Of a stretch of 64,000 nt of DNA, positions 35,714-47,079 are shown one piece after another. Under the pieces are notes generated by a model that was given only the letters and a program-made list of their open reading frames with translations, had not been told where the DNA came from and ran no database searches. Made by a program: the position numbers and the translations under genes. How positions within the stretch are numbered: position 1 is the stretch's first letter; every line of letters begins with the position of its first letter. The DNA comes from Galerina marginata (lineage: Eukaryota > Basidiomycota > Agaricomycetes > Agaricales > Galerinaceae): positions 1,364,001 to 1,428,000 of the forward strand of contig JAECYW010000003.1 of assembly GCA_023014335.1 (NCBI GenBank), in the 5' to 3' direction.

Positions 35714-37252
35714 TTACGGACGATAATCGCCGACAGCAAACTTGTTCGCCGTGAAAACAAGATTCGGGTCGACTTTCTTCTTGGTCTTGACCAACGCCTG
35801 GTACTTCGCCTCGGAGTCGTAATAATGCGCGTGTGCGGCTGGGAGGTCCGTATCACGAGAACCCCACAGCAGGCGACGATCTTCCTTCGAGTACTTCCCG
35901 TTTTTGCTGCCAACCCCTTCCGCGTCATTCTTCTCTACCCATGCTCGCGCCGTCTCCTTCGCCGTTGGATCCTTTTTGGAGTCGTAAAACACATCCATCG
36001 TGCACACAAACGTCGAGTCGCGCCGCCAGCTGAACGACATCTCGTCCTTCGGATCCTGGATCCGGAAACGTGAATATTTGCCTCCACAATATGTATATTG
36101 TGCCGAAACGTAGTGGCAGCCCTTCGAGTCGGGGACAAATTCGCTCAAACGGCCAGTAACCCACTTCGACCAACCATCTTGCTCCAACGTCCTGGATTCG
36201 GTAATGTAAGTGCGCTTGAAGTACGGTAGCTGGAATTCGCGAGCGATAGGGAACACCCATAACGAACAGAGCTGGGACATCGGTTTCACCTCGTCGTTAA
36301 GTTTGGAACCTTCGTGGGGTAACATGGGAGCGCCGATGACATTCTTGATTTTCTGGAAAAACGTAGGGTCGTATGTCTGGTCTTTACCCCCTAAATTGGC
36401 CCACTGGACGAAGACCACGATGCCTGCCTGCAGCTTGTCTTCGGCGGGACGCGCGCTGACCACGGTGAGACTATAGTCGAAGTCAGCCGGCTGATCATCG
36501 GTTCTATCCTCCGCGACCATGACATCGACTAGCGCCTTGAAAAGTTCGTCCGAGTAAGGGACCTTACCAAACAAACCCCGCGATTTGGGATGGTCCTGAT
36601 CCCTGTGGACCTTCAGCCGCAGCTCTGTAATAACCGCAAAGTTCCCGGGACTGCCACCCAGAAGAGCGAAGAACAGCTCTTTGTCCGCCGCGACGCCGCG
36701 CTCGACCCACTTTACCTGGCCGCTTGCGTTGATAATCCGGACCGCCTGGACGTGATCGGAGAAAAGACCAAAGCTACGAATAAGGTGACCGTACCCCCCC
36801 GTCTGGACGTGGCCGCCTAGGTTGACATAGCTGCATTGGCCCGCAGGAATGAACAGCCCATGATGTTTGAGCTTGTCCATGAATTTGATGAGCGTGGTGC
36901 TGATACCGACCGTGACTATGGTGTTGTCATCGCGGTCGACAATAAAATCCGTGTAGGTGTCGTTCAGGTCGAGCTGGAGGTTTTTTCCGGTAGTAGAGGA
37001 TGCGCCGGTGTAGTGATGGCCTCCGGTGCGTATCGCGATACCAACCTTTTGGCTTTGGGCGTAGGCGATGGCCGCAATGATGTCGTCATCGCCTGCGGGA
37101 TAAATTACGGCGTGGGGGCTCATGAGATCTTCGTACGAGCTCCAGGCGTACTGGTATACGCTGTGGGGGTAGACTTCATCGACAGGCCGTACGACATTGC
37201 CCTGTATACCGGCAGCCAATATGTGGATCGGCTTCTGCTCTGGCACTGACAT
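35714..37252 (-). CDS. FAD-linked oxidase, BBE-like (copy 2)
   Basis: Single exon on the minus strand, 512 residues, starting at the ATG at 37252 (MSVPEQKPIH). The domain order is as in copy 1: a PCMH FAD domain with RTGGHHYTGAS giving covalent H79 and PAGQCSY giving covalent C140, then the BBE-like substrate domain. No signal peptide is visible. By eye most residues are identical to copy 1 and long runs are identical even as DNA near the 3' end. This is therefore a fairly recent duplicate in inverted orientation about 14 kb away, or one kept alike by gene conversion. It ends FAVGDYRP, whereas copy 1 has lost the equivalent stop. Its substrate is not known. Confidence 0.88.
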   Translation of the reverse strand: MSVPEQKPIHILAAGIQGNVVRPVDEVYPHSVYQYAWSSYEDLMSPHAVIYPAGDDDIIAAIAYAQSQKVGIAIRTGGHHYTGASSTTGKNLQLDLNDTYTDFIVDRDDNTIVTVGISTTLIKFMDKLKHHGLFIPAGQCSYVNLGGHVQTGGYGHLIRSFGLFSDHVQAVRIINASGQVKWVERGVAADKELFFALLGGSPGNFAVITELRLKVHRDQDHPKSRGLFGKVPYSDELFKALVDVMVAEDRTDDQPADFDYSLTVVSARPAEDKLQAGIVVFVQWANLGGKDQTYDPTFFQKIKNVIGAPMLPHEGSKLNDEVKPMSQLCSLWVFPIAREFQLPYFKRTYITESRTLEQDGWSKWVTGRLSEFVPDSKGCHYVSAQYTYCGGKYSRFRIQDPKDEMSFSWRRDSTFVCTMDVFYDSKKDPTAKETARAWVEKNDAEGVGSKNGKYSKEDRRLLWGSRDTDLPAAHAHYYDSEAKYQALVKTKKKVDPNLVFTANKFAVGDYRP

Positions 37253-38027
37253 GGTGAATGTGTATGTGTTGGGTTAGACGATAAGCAAGAGGACGACAAA
37301 GAGTAAGTAACTGAGCACAAGCACGAGAAAGCGCTCTGATATCGATGTTGCTGCAGGAATGGGAGCATTTTAAACCATCTCACTGGACAGGCCAAACGTA
37401 ACTAATTCTAAATGAAGGAGGAGGGTGACTTTCGACAGTTGGAAGAACGTAAACCTATCCGCAGACTTGATTCTGCCGGTGTGTAACCCTGGATCGACCA
37501 GCCAGCACCCCAAAGTCGTGCCAGATGTCGAAAAGGCATAACTATGTGAGAGTATATATGAGCCACAACCCCTGAAGAGGGTTTCCCTATTATAGGAAGG
37601 ATGGACCTATAAGCGGAGTTCTAAATGCTGAAATGCAGCCTTTAAGTTGGGGTCGGGAGTCAGTTACCAGGAACTCGAAAGGAAAATCTCCAGTCGTCGC
37701 TCTTGAGATAACTCTCAAAATTCCCGGCAATATATGTAGTGACACCCTGTCAAAATGAGCAGTGGAGCACCGTTGGCAACACTTTTCTCTGTCTATGAAA
37801 CGACGACTTAAGGTAAGCAGACACCTCATGTTTACCCCGCGATATAGAGCCATGGGTTGATATGACGGGTGTCAACCTAAAGGGTACACAGGACTGGCAC
37901 TTCATTATCGCCGTCAGAGGACAAAAATGCGGACTGTCAGATTTCTGTCATGGAGTATGCAGCATGCGCGTACGGATTCGATGATAACTATATATTACGG
38001 CGAAAGCAAATGCAAATATATACAAGG
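37253..38027. other. Intergenic region
   Basis: About 0.78 kb between two minus-strand genes. It is the upstream region of the second flavin oxidase, with TATA-like words at about 37550-37558. No coding sequence is supported. Confidence 0.5.
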
Positions 38028-39342
38028 TCATCCATCCCTGCCCGCTCGTGCCTGTATTCGAAGGTATTCCAACGACTGTCTGATGCGATGAAAGTTTTTG
38101 GCAAGGTACCGAAGGTTTCTGGAAGTGATAGACACCTTCCAGTACGTACTAGAAAAAACAATAGCGATCCCAATTGCTGAAAAGAATAATAGAACGATCG
38201 GGAAAGCAACCGAGATGAAAATCAGAAACGCCATTATTGTGACCGATACGATAAATAAGATGAGCGCGAAGAATTGCAGCTGCTCACAGGTCGTGAGGTA
38301 GAACTTGAAGTACGGCAAATCGTGTTCTCTGTCTGGCTGCGCGGTAATGGCTGCGCCTCGGCCGGCAATAATGATGTTACCGAAATATATCAAGAGCGCC
38401 ATGAACGAGAACAACATCCCTATGTTGAAAGCCGTCTTGTGCGTCGGCCCAATGATACTGTACACCAAAGAGAGGAAGGCCACGATCAACGCTGCTGTGA
38501 ACGTCGACTGTATTGTTGAACTTATTACAATGCTCACTTCATTCAGCAAGATATATCACGTACGATAATAACAAGCATGGTGAATTGTTGATTAAGACTT
38601 TCGAAGTGTTTCTCGTTCGTGTTCGGGGGTTCAGCGAGAGTTTGCTTATAAGGAGGGGCTACCAGGGATTCTGAGACTCGTGCAACACACGGAAGGAGAA
38701 GAGCCTCACCATGACCATATGTACTCGTTTTCGTATTGGTTGAGCCCTGTAAATTGCTTTGAAGCATCCGAATGTTCTCTGCATGAGCATTCAAAAACGA
38801 GTCTAAAGCCTGAACGTGCGCGGAAAGAGGAGCTTTGTCCGCGCTGACAGAACGACTGCGACTGATTCCTTGATGAGAAACAGTGCGGGTCGAGAGGCCC
38901 TCATCAACAGGCTGTGAAGGGTCTGTATCAACAGGATGAAGGCTCAGCGTTCTTCTCCGTGGGGTGACTAGAAGGAATTCTCGTTAACTGAGAAAACGAT
39001 CAAGGTTATTATCCTCGTACCCGTTCCGTGACTCTCATGAGCTGCACCATTTGACTCGGACGGAGCAACGTTGTTTAATAGGAATGCTTGGAGATCCTTG
39101 ACTTTGTTTAGATGGTCGCGAAGAAACTCTTGCAGCTCTAACTGCAGCTCTTGCAAAGCGGTTTGGGTTTCTGGGAGGTTTGCTAATGAGAAGGAAATCA
39201 TTAAGCCATGCCATTCTACGATAACGCAGCCGATCATACGTGAAATGTCCGGAGCGACGACGGTGCTCCTGAAGTTCTGCTTTATCCTTTCGAATTCTGC
39301 GTCGCCAGCTTCAATGTCTTCGACGCTGGGTCCTGATGCCAT
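38028..39342 (-). CDS. Membrane protein with helical N-terminal region
   Basis: Minus strand, exons 39021-39342, 38564-38967 and 38028-38507, giving 401 residues. A 51-base stretch at 38659-38709 has good splice ends and is a multiple of three; if it is removed the product has 384 residues. The N-terminal 110 residues (MASGPSVEDIEAGDAEFERIK) look helical with a coiled-coil-like LQELQLELQEFLRDHLNKVK. A Ser/Thr-rich linker follows, then four hydrophobic helices in the last 170 residues. The first begins at MLVIISTFTAALIVAFLSL, and the last two are very hydrophobic with a basic tail. It resembles unnamed basidiomycete membrane proteins. I cannot assign a function. Confidence 0.68.
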
Positions 39343-39651
39343 ATTGTTCTAGTGGGAGAGTGACTTGTGCGGGGTAAGACTTCGCTCCCTCGGTACAGAT
39401 GGAAATAGGCATGAAACACGTTGTCCAGCCATGAAGAAGGGGCATGGAGTGAAAAATTAATGAACGAAACGAGATCAGTGCGTGTGAGAACGTGGTGCTG
39501 TCATGGGGTAACGGCAATGTTTTACGAGTAGACTCAGAGATAAATAGAGAATAAAGAATAATCTAGCAGTCATCGCGGATCAGTCAACGGTGAACAGCAG
39601 TCACAGGAGGAATAAAGCTCACAACTGAAATAATAATTAACGGCCGGGTCA
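39343..39651. other. Short intergenic region
   Basis: 309 bases between two minus-strand genes, acting as the upstream region of the gene starting at 39342. Nothing else is seen. Confidence 0.5.
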
Positions 39652-42600
39652 TCATGAAGTCACTGGCTCTCCGTCTACCCCGTCCTGTGAATCTTCCATC
39701 TTTCCATTAGCTTCCTTGCCCAGCACGAACTTGCGAGGTTCGAGTTTGAATTTCTGCTTCGTCTTCGCTTGATGTTTCTTGAACCGGAGTTTGCACTTTT
39801 CGCATATTGTACCACCGACAGCAACAGGAATCTTACGATGACAAGTTTTGGTCGCACAAGGACGCTGTAGAAAAGCATGAGACTCTACAATAGAGTGCGA
39901 TAGGAAATGGACTTACTCCACTGGGCTGTGCAGATTCCGACGCCTGAGGCTGTGTGGGTTCCGTTGTTTCCTCTGCTGAGCTCGTCGGAGGCGCTGAACT
40001 AGGCGCTGTCGGGGCAACTGTCGGGGCAGATGTCACTACCGGAGTGCTGAGGGCAGGAGGAAGAGGCGGCACGGCACTCGTCGTCGCCAGTTTTTCCGCA
40101 TCCTTGGCCAACGACAACGAGATAGCCTGCGTTTGCGCTTTGTACTTCTCGAGGAAATCTGGATCCACCTTGCGCCGTTTCCTTGGCTTCTGTTCAAGGA
40201 GAAACCGCATCAGCAAGAAACCAAGATGAAAGGCAAATAATGTGAGACTTACGTCAGCGCCTTCTTCCTCTGTTACCTTGGGGCGATAGTAACTGAACTC
40301 CGAACTTGGGTTTTTCCCAGAAGGCGGTTTCACCGGTTTCACACCAGTCCCATTTGGCAGCACAGCAGGCGTAGCAATCGCTATGGGAGCCGACACAGAC
40401 GAAGCGGGTGGCGGCAGGTAATAAGGGTACCCACCGGTGGGTGCTGCAAAACCAGGATAAGCTTGCTGGCCAGAATAAGGCGGTTGACCAGGATAAGGTT
40501 GTTGACTGGTAGCTTGCCCATACGCAGCTGTCGTGTAGCGTGGCGGTAGATAAGGGTATCCAGTTGGAGGAGGCGGCGGGAACCCGTAGGGCTGGGGCGG
40601 GTAGGGATATGGGTAGTAACTAGGGGCAGCAGGTGTGCTAGACGACGACGCCGTTGCTGATGACGAAGACCCTTTCTTGGACGATTCTGGAGGAATTGGA
40701 GCTGGAGGCGGGTAGGCATACGGGGGCATGGAATAGGGCGGCATATAGTATGGGTAATAGGGATAGGACGGAGGATATCCATAAGGCCCATATGCCGTGG
40801 GTAGCGGGGCTGACGCAGAGGCCGGGGTGGTTCTGGCAGGTGCAGTGGAGGTTGTGGTCTCGGGCTCCTTTTGGGTGGTCGCCTTCCGTTTGCCTTTGTT
40901 CGATGTTGAGGCTGACGTCGATGGTGTAGTTGCGTTTTCTTCTGAGGCAGGAGCCGGAACCGGAACCGGAGGAGCCTTTTTGACTGGGGCCTTGTACACG
41001 AATGGCTCCGAGGTCGGAATCGTAGGCGTCGGGACGGGCTTGGCAACAGTAACTGTGGCGCGAAGCTGAGGTCCGCTTTCTGAGCTCGAGGTAGTTGTGG
41101 ACTAAACCGGAGTTAGTCTCTACGAAAAAGCTGAAGTTGGACAAGGAGCTACCTTGGATTTTTGTGCATCCAAAAGATTGGTGAACACATCCACCGAAAT
41201 ACCAGGATTGCTCGCCAAAATCCGACCAATAGCAGCCGTTGTTGTCGTCGGCTTAAAGCCCTTGAAAGCTAGGGGATCGGACATCAGGAGCGACGACGGC
41301 GGCGCACCAGGCGCTGAAGGAGGAAGCTCGACGCGGAATTTCGAGAACCCGCTCGTCTGCAATGGGGGCTTGGCAGGCTTTTCGTAGTCCTCCTTGGTGA
41401 GGCTGTTAAATATCGGCTCGGTCGACGTCGAAGGTGCCTTTTTGGTCCTCCAGGTGGGCAGCTGAGTTGGGTAGGTGTCGACGACTGAGACTGCGACTTG
41501 AGCTCTCTCCTTTTCCCTGTTCTCGTCGTCGCCGTGCTCCGAGTCTCCATCTGCATCAGCGTCGGCGTAGATATCCATGCTGGTACTCGATGACACCTCT
41601 GGAGCGTTCGCGGCTCCAGAGACGCTTCCGCTGGCAACAGGAGCGCCACCATCAGGCACGCCGGTACCAGCCCCCTCCTCACCAGCCCGTCTCGCCGCGC
41701 TCATCTGCTGTGCCAGTTCCTTCCACAACACGTTTTCGACCGCTTTGACCTCGGCTCGCACTTCCATTTTGCGGATGCGATCGGCGTTGCGGCATTCCTC
41801 GCACGTCCGCCATCGCACACCTGGAGTGAGGAGGTTGTAGCAATTTTCGGTGCTGCAGGAATGTCTGGTACGCTTCCGGGACTGCATTGGATGTGAGATG
41901 ACGTCGAAGGAAAGGAGTAATATTGTACCTTTTCCCGAGGTTTCGCCTCAGTTTTTTCTTGGTCTTCGTTCGGAACAGAAATATTCGTGGACGTCGGTTC
42001 TTCTGCATTTGCATCAGAATGTTCCGAAGGTGCTTCTGAGGCTTCGTTTGCAATATTAGTAGAATCCTTGGGAGAGTTGGGCGCGTCCCTTGGTTTTCCT
42101 TTGTCCTTGCGGTCCTTGCGTGGCTTCCTTTCCTTGGGCACCCTCTTGGGCTTGGGTTTCGGGTCAGCACTACCTTCAACTTTGTCTCCACTGATGCCGT
42201 CTACAATGACCAGACCTTCAGCACTAGCGTCCACCCCAGCTGCTTTGACCTGCTTCTCTCTGACGCGCTTAAGGTTGCTGTGGTAGCGATTCTGCATTCG
42301 GTGCTGCTCACAGCGCTTGTACCGGTAGTAGCCCGGCAATATCTTGTGACAATGCGACACAGTGCACATACGCGCGGCAATGGGGCCCGTCATCGGAGTC
42401 AGCAGTGGATTGTTGAGGTGCGGATAGGGCGAGACAGAGTGGGGGGTGTCTATGGAGCCTACGGTGGCAGGGTAGACGCCGGCGGTGACCATGGGCGAGT
42501 CGAAGTTCGCAGGGTGCATTGAGCCTGATGCGATGTGCTGCCCGAAATCCATCTGGTCGTTTGGTGGGGGTGACAGTGAGGCCATGGGAGGTGGGCCGAG

Positions 42601-43899
42601 CAGGGGCACGGGCACTTGCTCGTCGATGATTGACAATTCCCAAGCTCGCAGTTCTTCGGGATTATCGGCTAGCGGCTACATAAAGATAAGCATGGGTTCG
42701 GGACGATACGGGTGCAGAACGACTCACTCCTAGGCCGTTAGCTTTTCGTCTTTCATCTTCTAGTTCGCGAAGGGTCGACATCTCTTGATCGAAAGCCTCT
42801 CGCTCTGTTTTCCATTTCGCCCGTTTGGTGTGCCCATAAGTCCGATAACGCGTGCGACAGGAGGGGCACATCTTGAACCCATACGACGCTAAACTATGAT
42901 GAGACATTAAACTGCAGTTTATGTTAAAAGAAATACTTACCAGCAAGGGCTGCCTTGCACCCTTTAACCGAACAAAATCGCAAAGAGCCTACATAAGCAT
43001 CCCGGGATTCGATTTGACTTGACTCCTGGGTGCTTGACCCTTCGCTGGGCGACGGTTCTCGTGGTTGCTCTGCACTGCCTTGTCGGGTGGACGCCTGTTC
43101 GGGTTGCTTCACCACACGAGGTGTTGGTAGAGTCAAAGCATTTGCCAATTCTGAACTGGAGCTCGTCTGGTGAGGCGGTAAATGATGAGAAGATGTCATT
43201 GCGCCTGGTGTGTATAGAAGTGGGTCGATAGCGTGGTTCCAGCTCGATTGCAGGGTGGAAGTCGTTGACGTCGCTGAGGCTTGATGTGAACTAGGCGGAG
43301 AAATGTCCTGCAATTGAATCAATGCCCTGCAAATACTGATACAGAATAGAGAAAAGCGTGTTTTCTTTCAAGAAATCCATCATTCTTCTTCCAGCCACAT
43401 GGCCAAACGAGTGAGACTGTCAGGATTTCAGAATTCACACTTTCCATGGACCAGAAAAGCCTGCTCGAACATCTTCAAGCAGCTCTCGGGGGAGATCATC
43501 GGCGTGTATATGCGCATATAATTGCCAAGAAGATAACGAGGAAGACAAAGGCGGTCACACACTAACCTCGGGAAGGCGTTGCCCAGTTACCGACGGCGGT
43601 ACCCAGGCAGAAGGGCTCGTAGAAGCCACAGGACTGCTCTCGTGTACGAGCAACATATGTTCCAGTCCATTCCGCGCCGCGACAGCGTTGGTGACGGCGG
43701 CCTTCTCGAGCTTCCTCCTCGCCCGCTTTGTGCTCGCATAGATGCGGTGACGACCGCGACAGCTGTCGCACATTTTGTTCTGGGAGCCGTCGGTGACGAG
43801 CTGGGGGCATCCGCGGACCGAGCATCTCTTCGGATCACCGCCCTGGTCATTGTCGTCGTTGGGAAAGGGGGGGTAGTAGACTGCGCCAGACGCGTCCAT
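39652..43899 (-). CDS. Protein with five CxxxxC-x12-CxxC/H modules
   Basis: Eight exons on the minus strand give 1223 residues: 43567-43899, 42941-43307, 42728-42888, 41929-42675, 41153-41881, 40253-41101, 39917-40189 and 39652-39864. Five copies of one motif, C-x4-C-x12-C-x2-[C/H], start at residues 26 (CSVRGC), 223 (CSVKGC), 391 (CTVSHC, last ligand His), 545 (CSTENC) and 1156 (CATKTC). Each is followed by an Arg/Lys-rich stretch such as RHRIYASTKRARRK. The spacing is exact in all five, and copies 2 and 4 depend on correct splicing, which supports the model. Four-ligand spacing like this suggests zinc binding. The Pro/Tyr-rich middle (PYYPYYMPPYSMPP) and KPRKRRKVDP near residue 1065 suggest a nuclear regulator. 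I recognise similar basidiomycete sequences but no named domain. The first intron (259 bases) is long. Confidence 0.82.
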
Positions 43900-44861
43900 A
43901 CTTTTTGTGAACAGGCTCAGGTCCACCCTGCCAAACAGGACCGACGCCGAGCCGAGCGGCGTCTGGATCGGTGTTTAAATTCCGTTTATCATCTGACAAT
44001 CACGCTTACAAGTCGGCAACTTGACACTCTTGCCATTTACCATGATTGACGACTGAGTCACAGAGAAAATCATCCAGTTGCTCGCAGTCTCTCTTGGAGT
44101 ACGAAAAGTTCCTCGACCCAAATATATGCGCGATTTCGGTTATGATCCCTGATGGAAAGGCCACTCCACCGTCATGGATCTACGAGCTATGGTCGTAATA
44201 CAAGTCGGAAGTGAGTATTCCTTCCTTCCGATTCGCTTCAATATTGACTTCGCTTAGACAACTTCAAATCCTCCCTAAAATGGCTAAATATTCCTTTCAA
44301 AACGACAAGCTGATGCCAGCGGCAAAATGAATCTCCAACCATCATTAGCAAAAGAGCCTGATGACCCAGTGTCTGACCTCAATAGCCTCTCACGACAGCC
44401 TTCCTTGCATGTGCTGCCCACTACAAGTCACGGTTTGCATTATTTAACACGTTCCTGAGCCACTTTGTGTTCTAATAATACAGCTTTCCTCGACCCATTC
44501 TTATATCATAGGCACCGACTCTCTTTGCCAGCTCATTCGAAATGTACGCAGCAAGGCCCGCTGACCAGCGTCACAGTCGTCTTTTTTGACTATGTGAGAA
44601 CTGACGCCTTAAAAGAAGTCTTTACTGGCACTGGCTGGGATCCTACGGACATCATTCACTCTGGAGTCTGACTTATGACAGTCTCCGGAGATTTTCCGGT
44701 CTGAAAAAAAGAAATATGATATCGCTCCTCATCCTGGCACTTGGTACGCGTTCTCTATACGTTTTTGGTTCGTTTCACTCACGAGCTTTCTATAAGACGG
44801 GTACTGGCTTGACCCACCATGACTACCAGAAACCAAGAAGACCAACTTACCTATCTTCACA
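43900..44861. other. Intergenic region with coding-like fragments
   Basis: About 0.96 kb. A fragment near 44100-44210 reads protein-like (FLDPNICAISVMIPDG, then WIYELW) before a stop, and another at 44480-44670 reads TGWDPTDIIHSGV. They do not join into a gene and may be remnants. The right end is the promoter of the GH5 gene. Confidence 0.35.
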
Positions 44862-46808
44862 ATGCTTTTTGGGTCTCTGACCACTTTGCTTTCCGTTGCC
44901 AGCGCTGCTGTTGGTAAAATTCTTTATGCGGGTGTCAATGAGGTAATTCTTCTGACTTCACCTCATTCTTAATTTCAGCTAATGCATTTTTTCGACTGCA
45001 AAGTCTGGTGGCGAATTTGGTGTTTTCGGAGTGAAAGGCCAGGGTCTGCCAGGTCGGTTAGGCGTTGACTACGCCTTCATCAACAAGGTAATTTTGGATT
45101 AATAAATTTCAAAGCCATTCGTTAACCTTCTATTCTATTAGACTACGATCGACATCTTCGTCGACCAAGAAAAAATCAATTTCTTCCGAGTTACATTCCT
45201 GATGGAACGAATGTGCCCTCTCAAAAGCGGCCTAGGAAGCAAGTTCAACGAAACAGTACGTCGACTCGCAATTGAGTTTCCATCCCACACTGACGTCCCC
45301 AAGTACTTCAACGCATACGCCGACGCCATCAACTATATCACGATCACAAAAGGTGCATACGCACTCATAGACCCACACAACTACATGCGGTACAAGTAAG
45401 ACGTCATATGCTCAATTCTCACCTCCGGGTGCTCATATCCTCTTAATTACCCAGTGATCCGTCTGGCCAACCGTTCACTGGAAGTGTGCGTATTACGACA
45501 TGATCCCGATTCGCCTCCATCTGATCTTCGTCCCCATCTCGCTCAGGTCATAGGCAACTCCTCCGACCCAACGGCAGCCACCACCGCACAGTTTGGACAG
45601 TTTTGGGGCGAGCTTGCACGGCGATTCGCTAAGAACCCGAAGGTCGTTTTCGGCATCAACAACGAGCCGCATGATATGGTACGTTTACGCTTGCACCCAT
45701 CAGTCTTCTCAGTCTGGGAATAACTTACCCACCATTTCCCCCGCCCAGGCAACCGACCTTATCCTGAGAAACAATCAAGCCGCGATCGATGGCATTCGGA
45801 GAGCCGGGGCTCCACAGCTCATTTTGGCGCCAGGGAATGGGTTTACTGGCGGTCACTCTTGGACGCAGCAAACTGGAGCTGGAGGCTTCGCGCCGTCGAG
45901 CGACTTCATGAATAAGCTAGTGGACCCTTTACACAATACAGGTATTGATGTTCATGAGGTGAGTCTTCGAGATGTTACAATGTTTATTTAGCAAGTTCCT
46001 TAATCGTTTTGGACAGTATTTGGGTAAGTCCTTACCGCCAACGGCTTGAAGAGTAAGAGCCGAATCGCGTTCCTAGATGTGGACTTCTCCGGAGGTCACG
46101 ATGCATGCAGTCAGCCTGGTACGTCTTCGCACCGGATTTATTTTTACGTGCATAGTCCTTAATGACTTTATTCCGCAGGACCATCGAACCTGGCGGCTTT
46201 GACGACGTGGCTGCAGCAAAATAAACTCAAGTCAGCTGCCGCTCAAATATGATCTGCATAATATTTTTTTACCGACATTTGACTCGCAGAGCCGTAATCA
46301 GCGAATTCGGAGGAGGAAACAACCAAAATTGCTTCAACGTTCGTGCGCAGTTTCAGAGGCTTTATTTTCAATCATAACTAAAATATTTGGATAGTTCATT
46401 ACGGACATGCTGAACTACCTTAAAGCCAATGACGTCTATATTGGATGGACGATCTGGGCCGCTGGTCCAAGTGCGTCAGAAATCTTCAGAGACCCATTTT
46501 TAATTTCTCATGACCTTTCCTCTAGTCTGGGGTGACAATTCGCCGTGTTGCGGACCGGACACAGGCAGTCTCGAACCTGGTAATGTCAACGATAAGGGTC
46601 AACCTAAGTGAGTACTCTATCCTTCCTTTCGACCCCAACATTACTGACTTTTCTTTCCCTTGCGCAGTGCGTTCTCGACCGTCTGGGTTGAGGCAGTTAG
46701 GCCCAACATTCCGAAGAGTGGGTCACTTTCTCTTTTTTCGGCATATGTCAAACCACTCATATTTGCCGTGCAGACCTTAAACGCAACGGGGTCTCGAGCC
46801 TGAGCTGA
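44862..46808 (+). CDS. GH5 endoglucanase, secreted
   Basis: Fifteen exons give 378 residues: 44862-44942, 45004-45087, 45142-45255, 45304-45395, 45455-45485, 45547-45678, 45749-45958, 46017-46023, 46077-46118, 46179-46230, 46290-46338, 46395-46470, 46526-46607, 46668-46717 and 46774-46808. The signal peptide is MLFGSLTTLLSVASA. The body matches glycoside hydrolase family 5 (endo-beta-1,4-glucanase type, probably subfamily 5): YAGVNESGGEFG, LIDPHNYMRYN, GINNEPHDM with catalytic acid E174, LDVDFSGGHDACSQP, ISEFGGG with nucleophile E287, and the active-site IGWTIWAAGP. It hydrolyses internal bonds of cellulose outside the cell. There is no cellulose-binding module. Exon 8 is a 7-base microexon (TATTTGG), needed to keep the frame. 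Confidence 0.93.
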
Positions 46809-47079
46809 TTGCAATATTAGTACCACACATGCTACATCGTGTTATGCTTCGCAAGAAAATTAATGTATATAAGTAAGTTCCGGAACCACAACTTGAATTT
46901 TAGTTCGGAAGCCGAGGCTGTCCCAGCAACGACTTCTGCTTTCGTTATGAATAGGTTAGCTGTGACGCTGTGTCAATGATTCGACTCGAGCCTATTTCCT
47001 CCGACCGAACACTGGAAGTCTAAAGAGCCCTCTCGCCGTGTCTCTGTGGGAGCAAACGAACAGTGAATACAGATATCAG

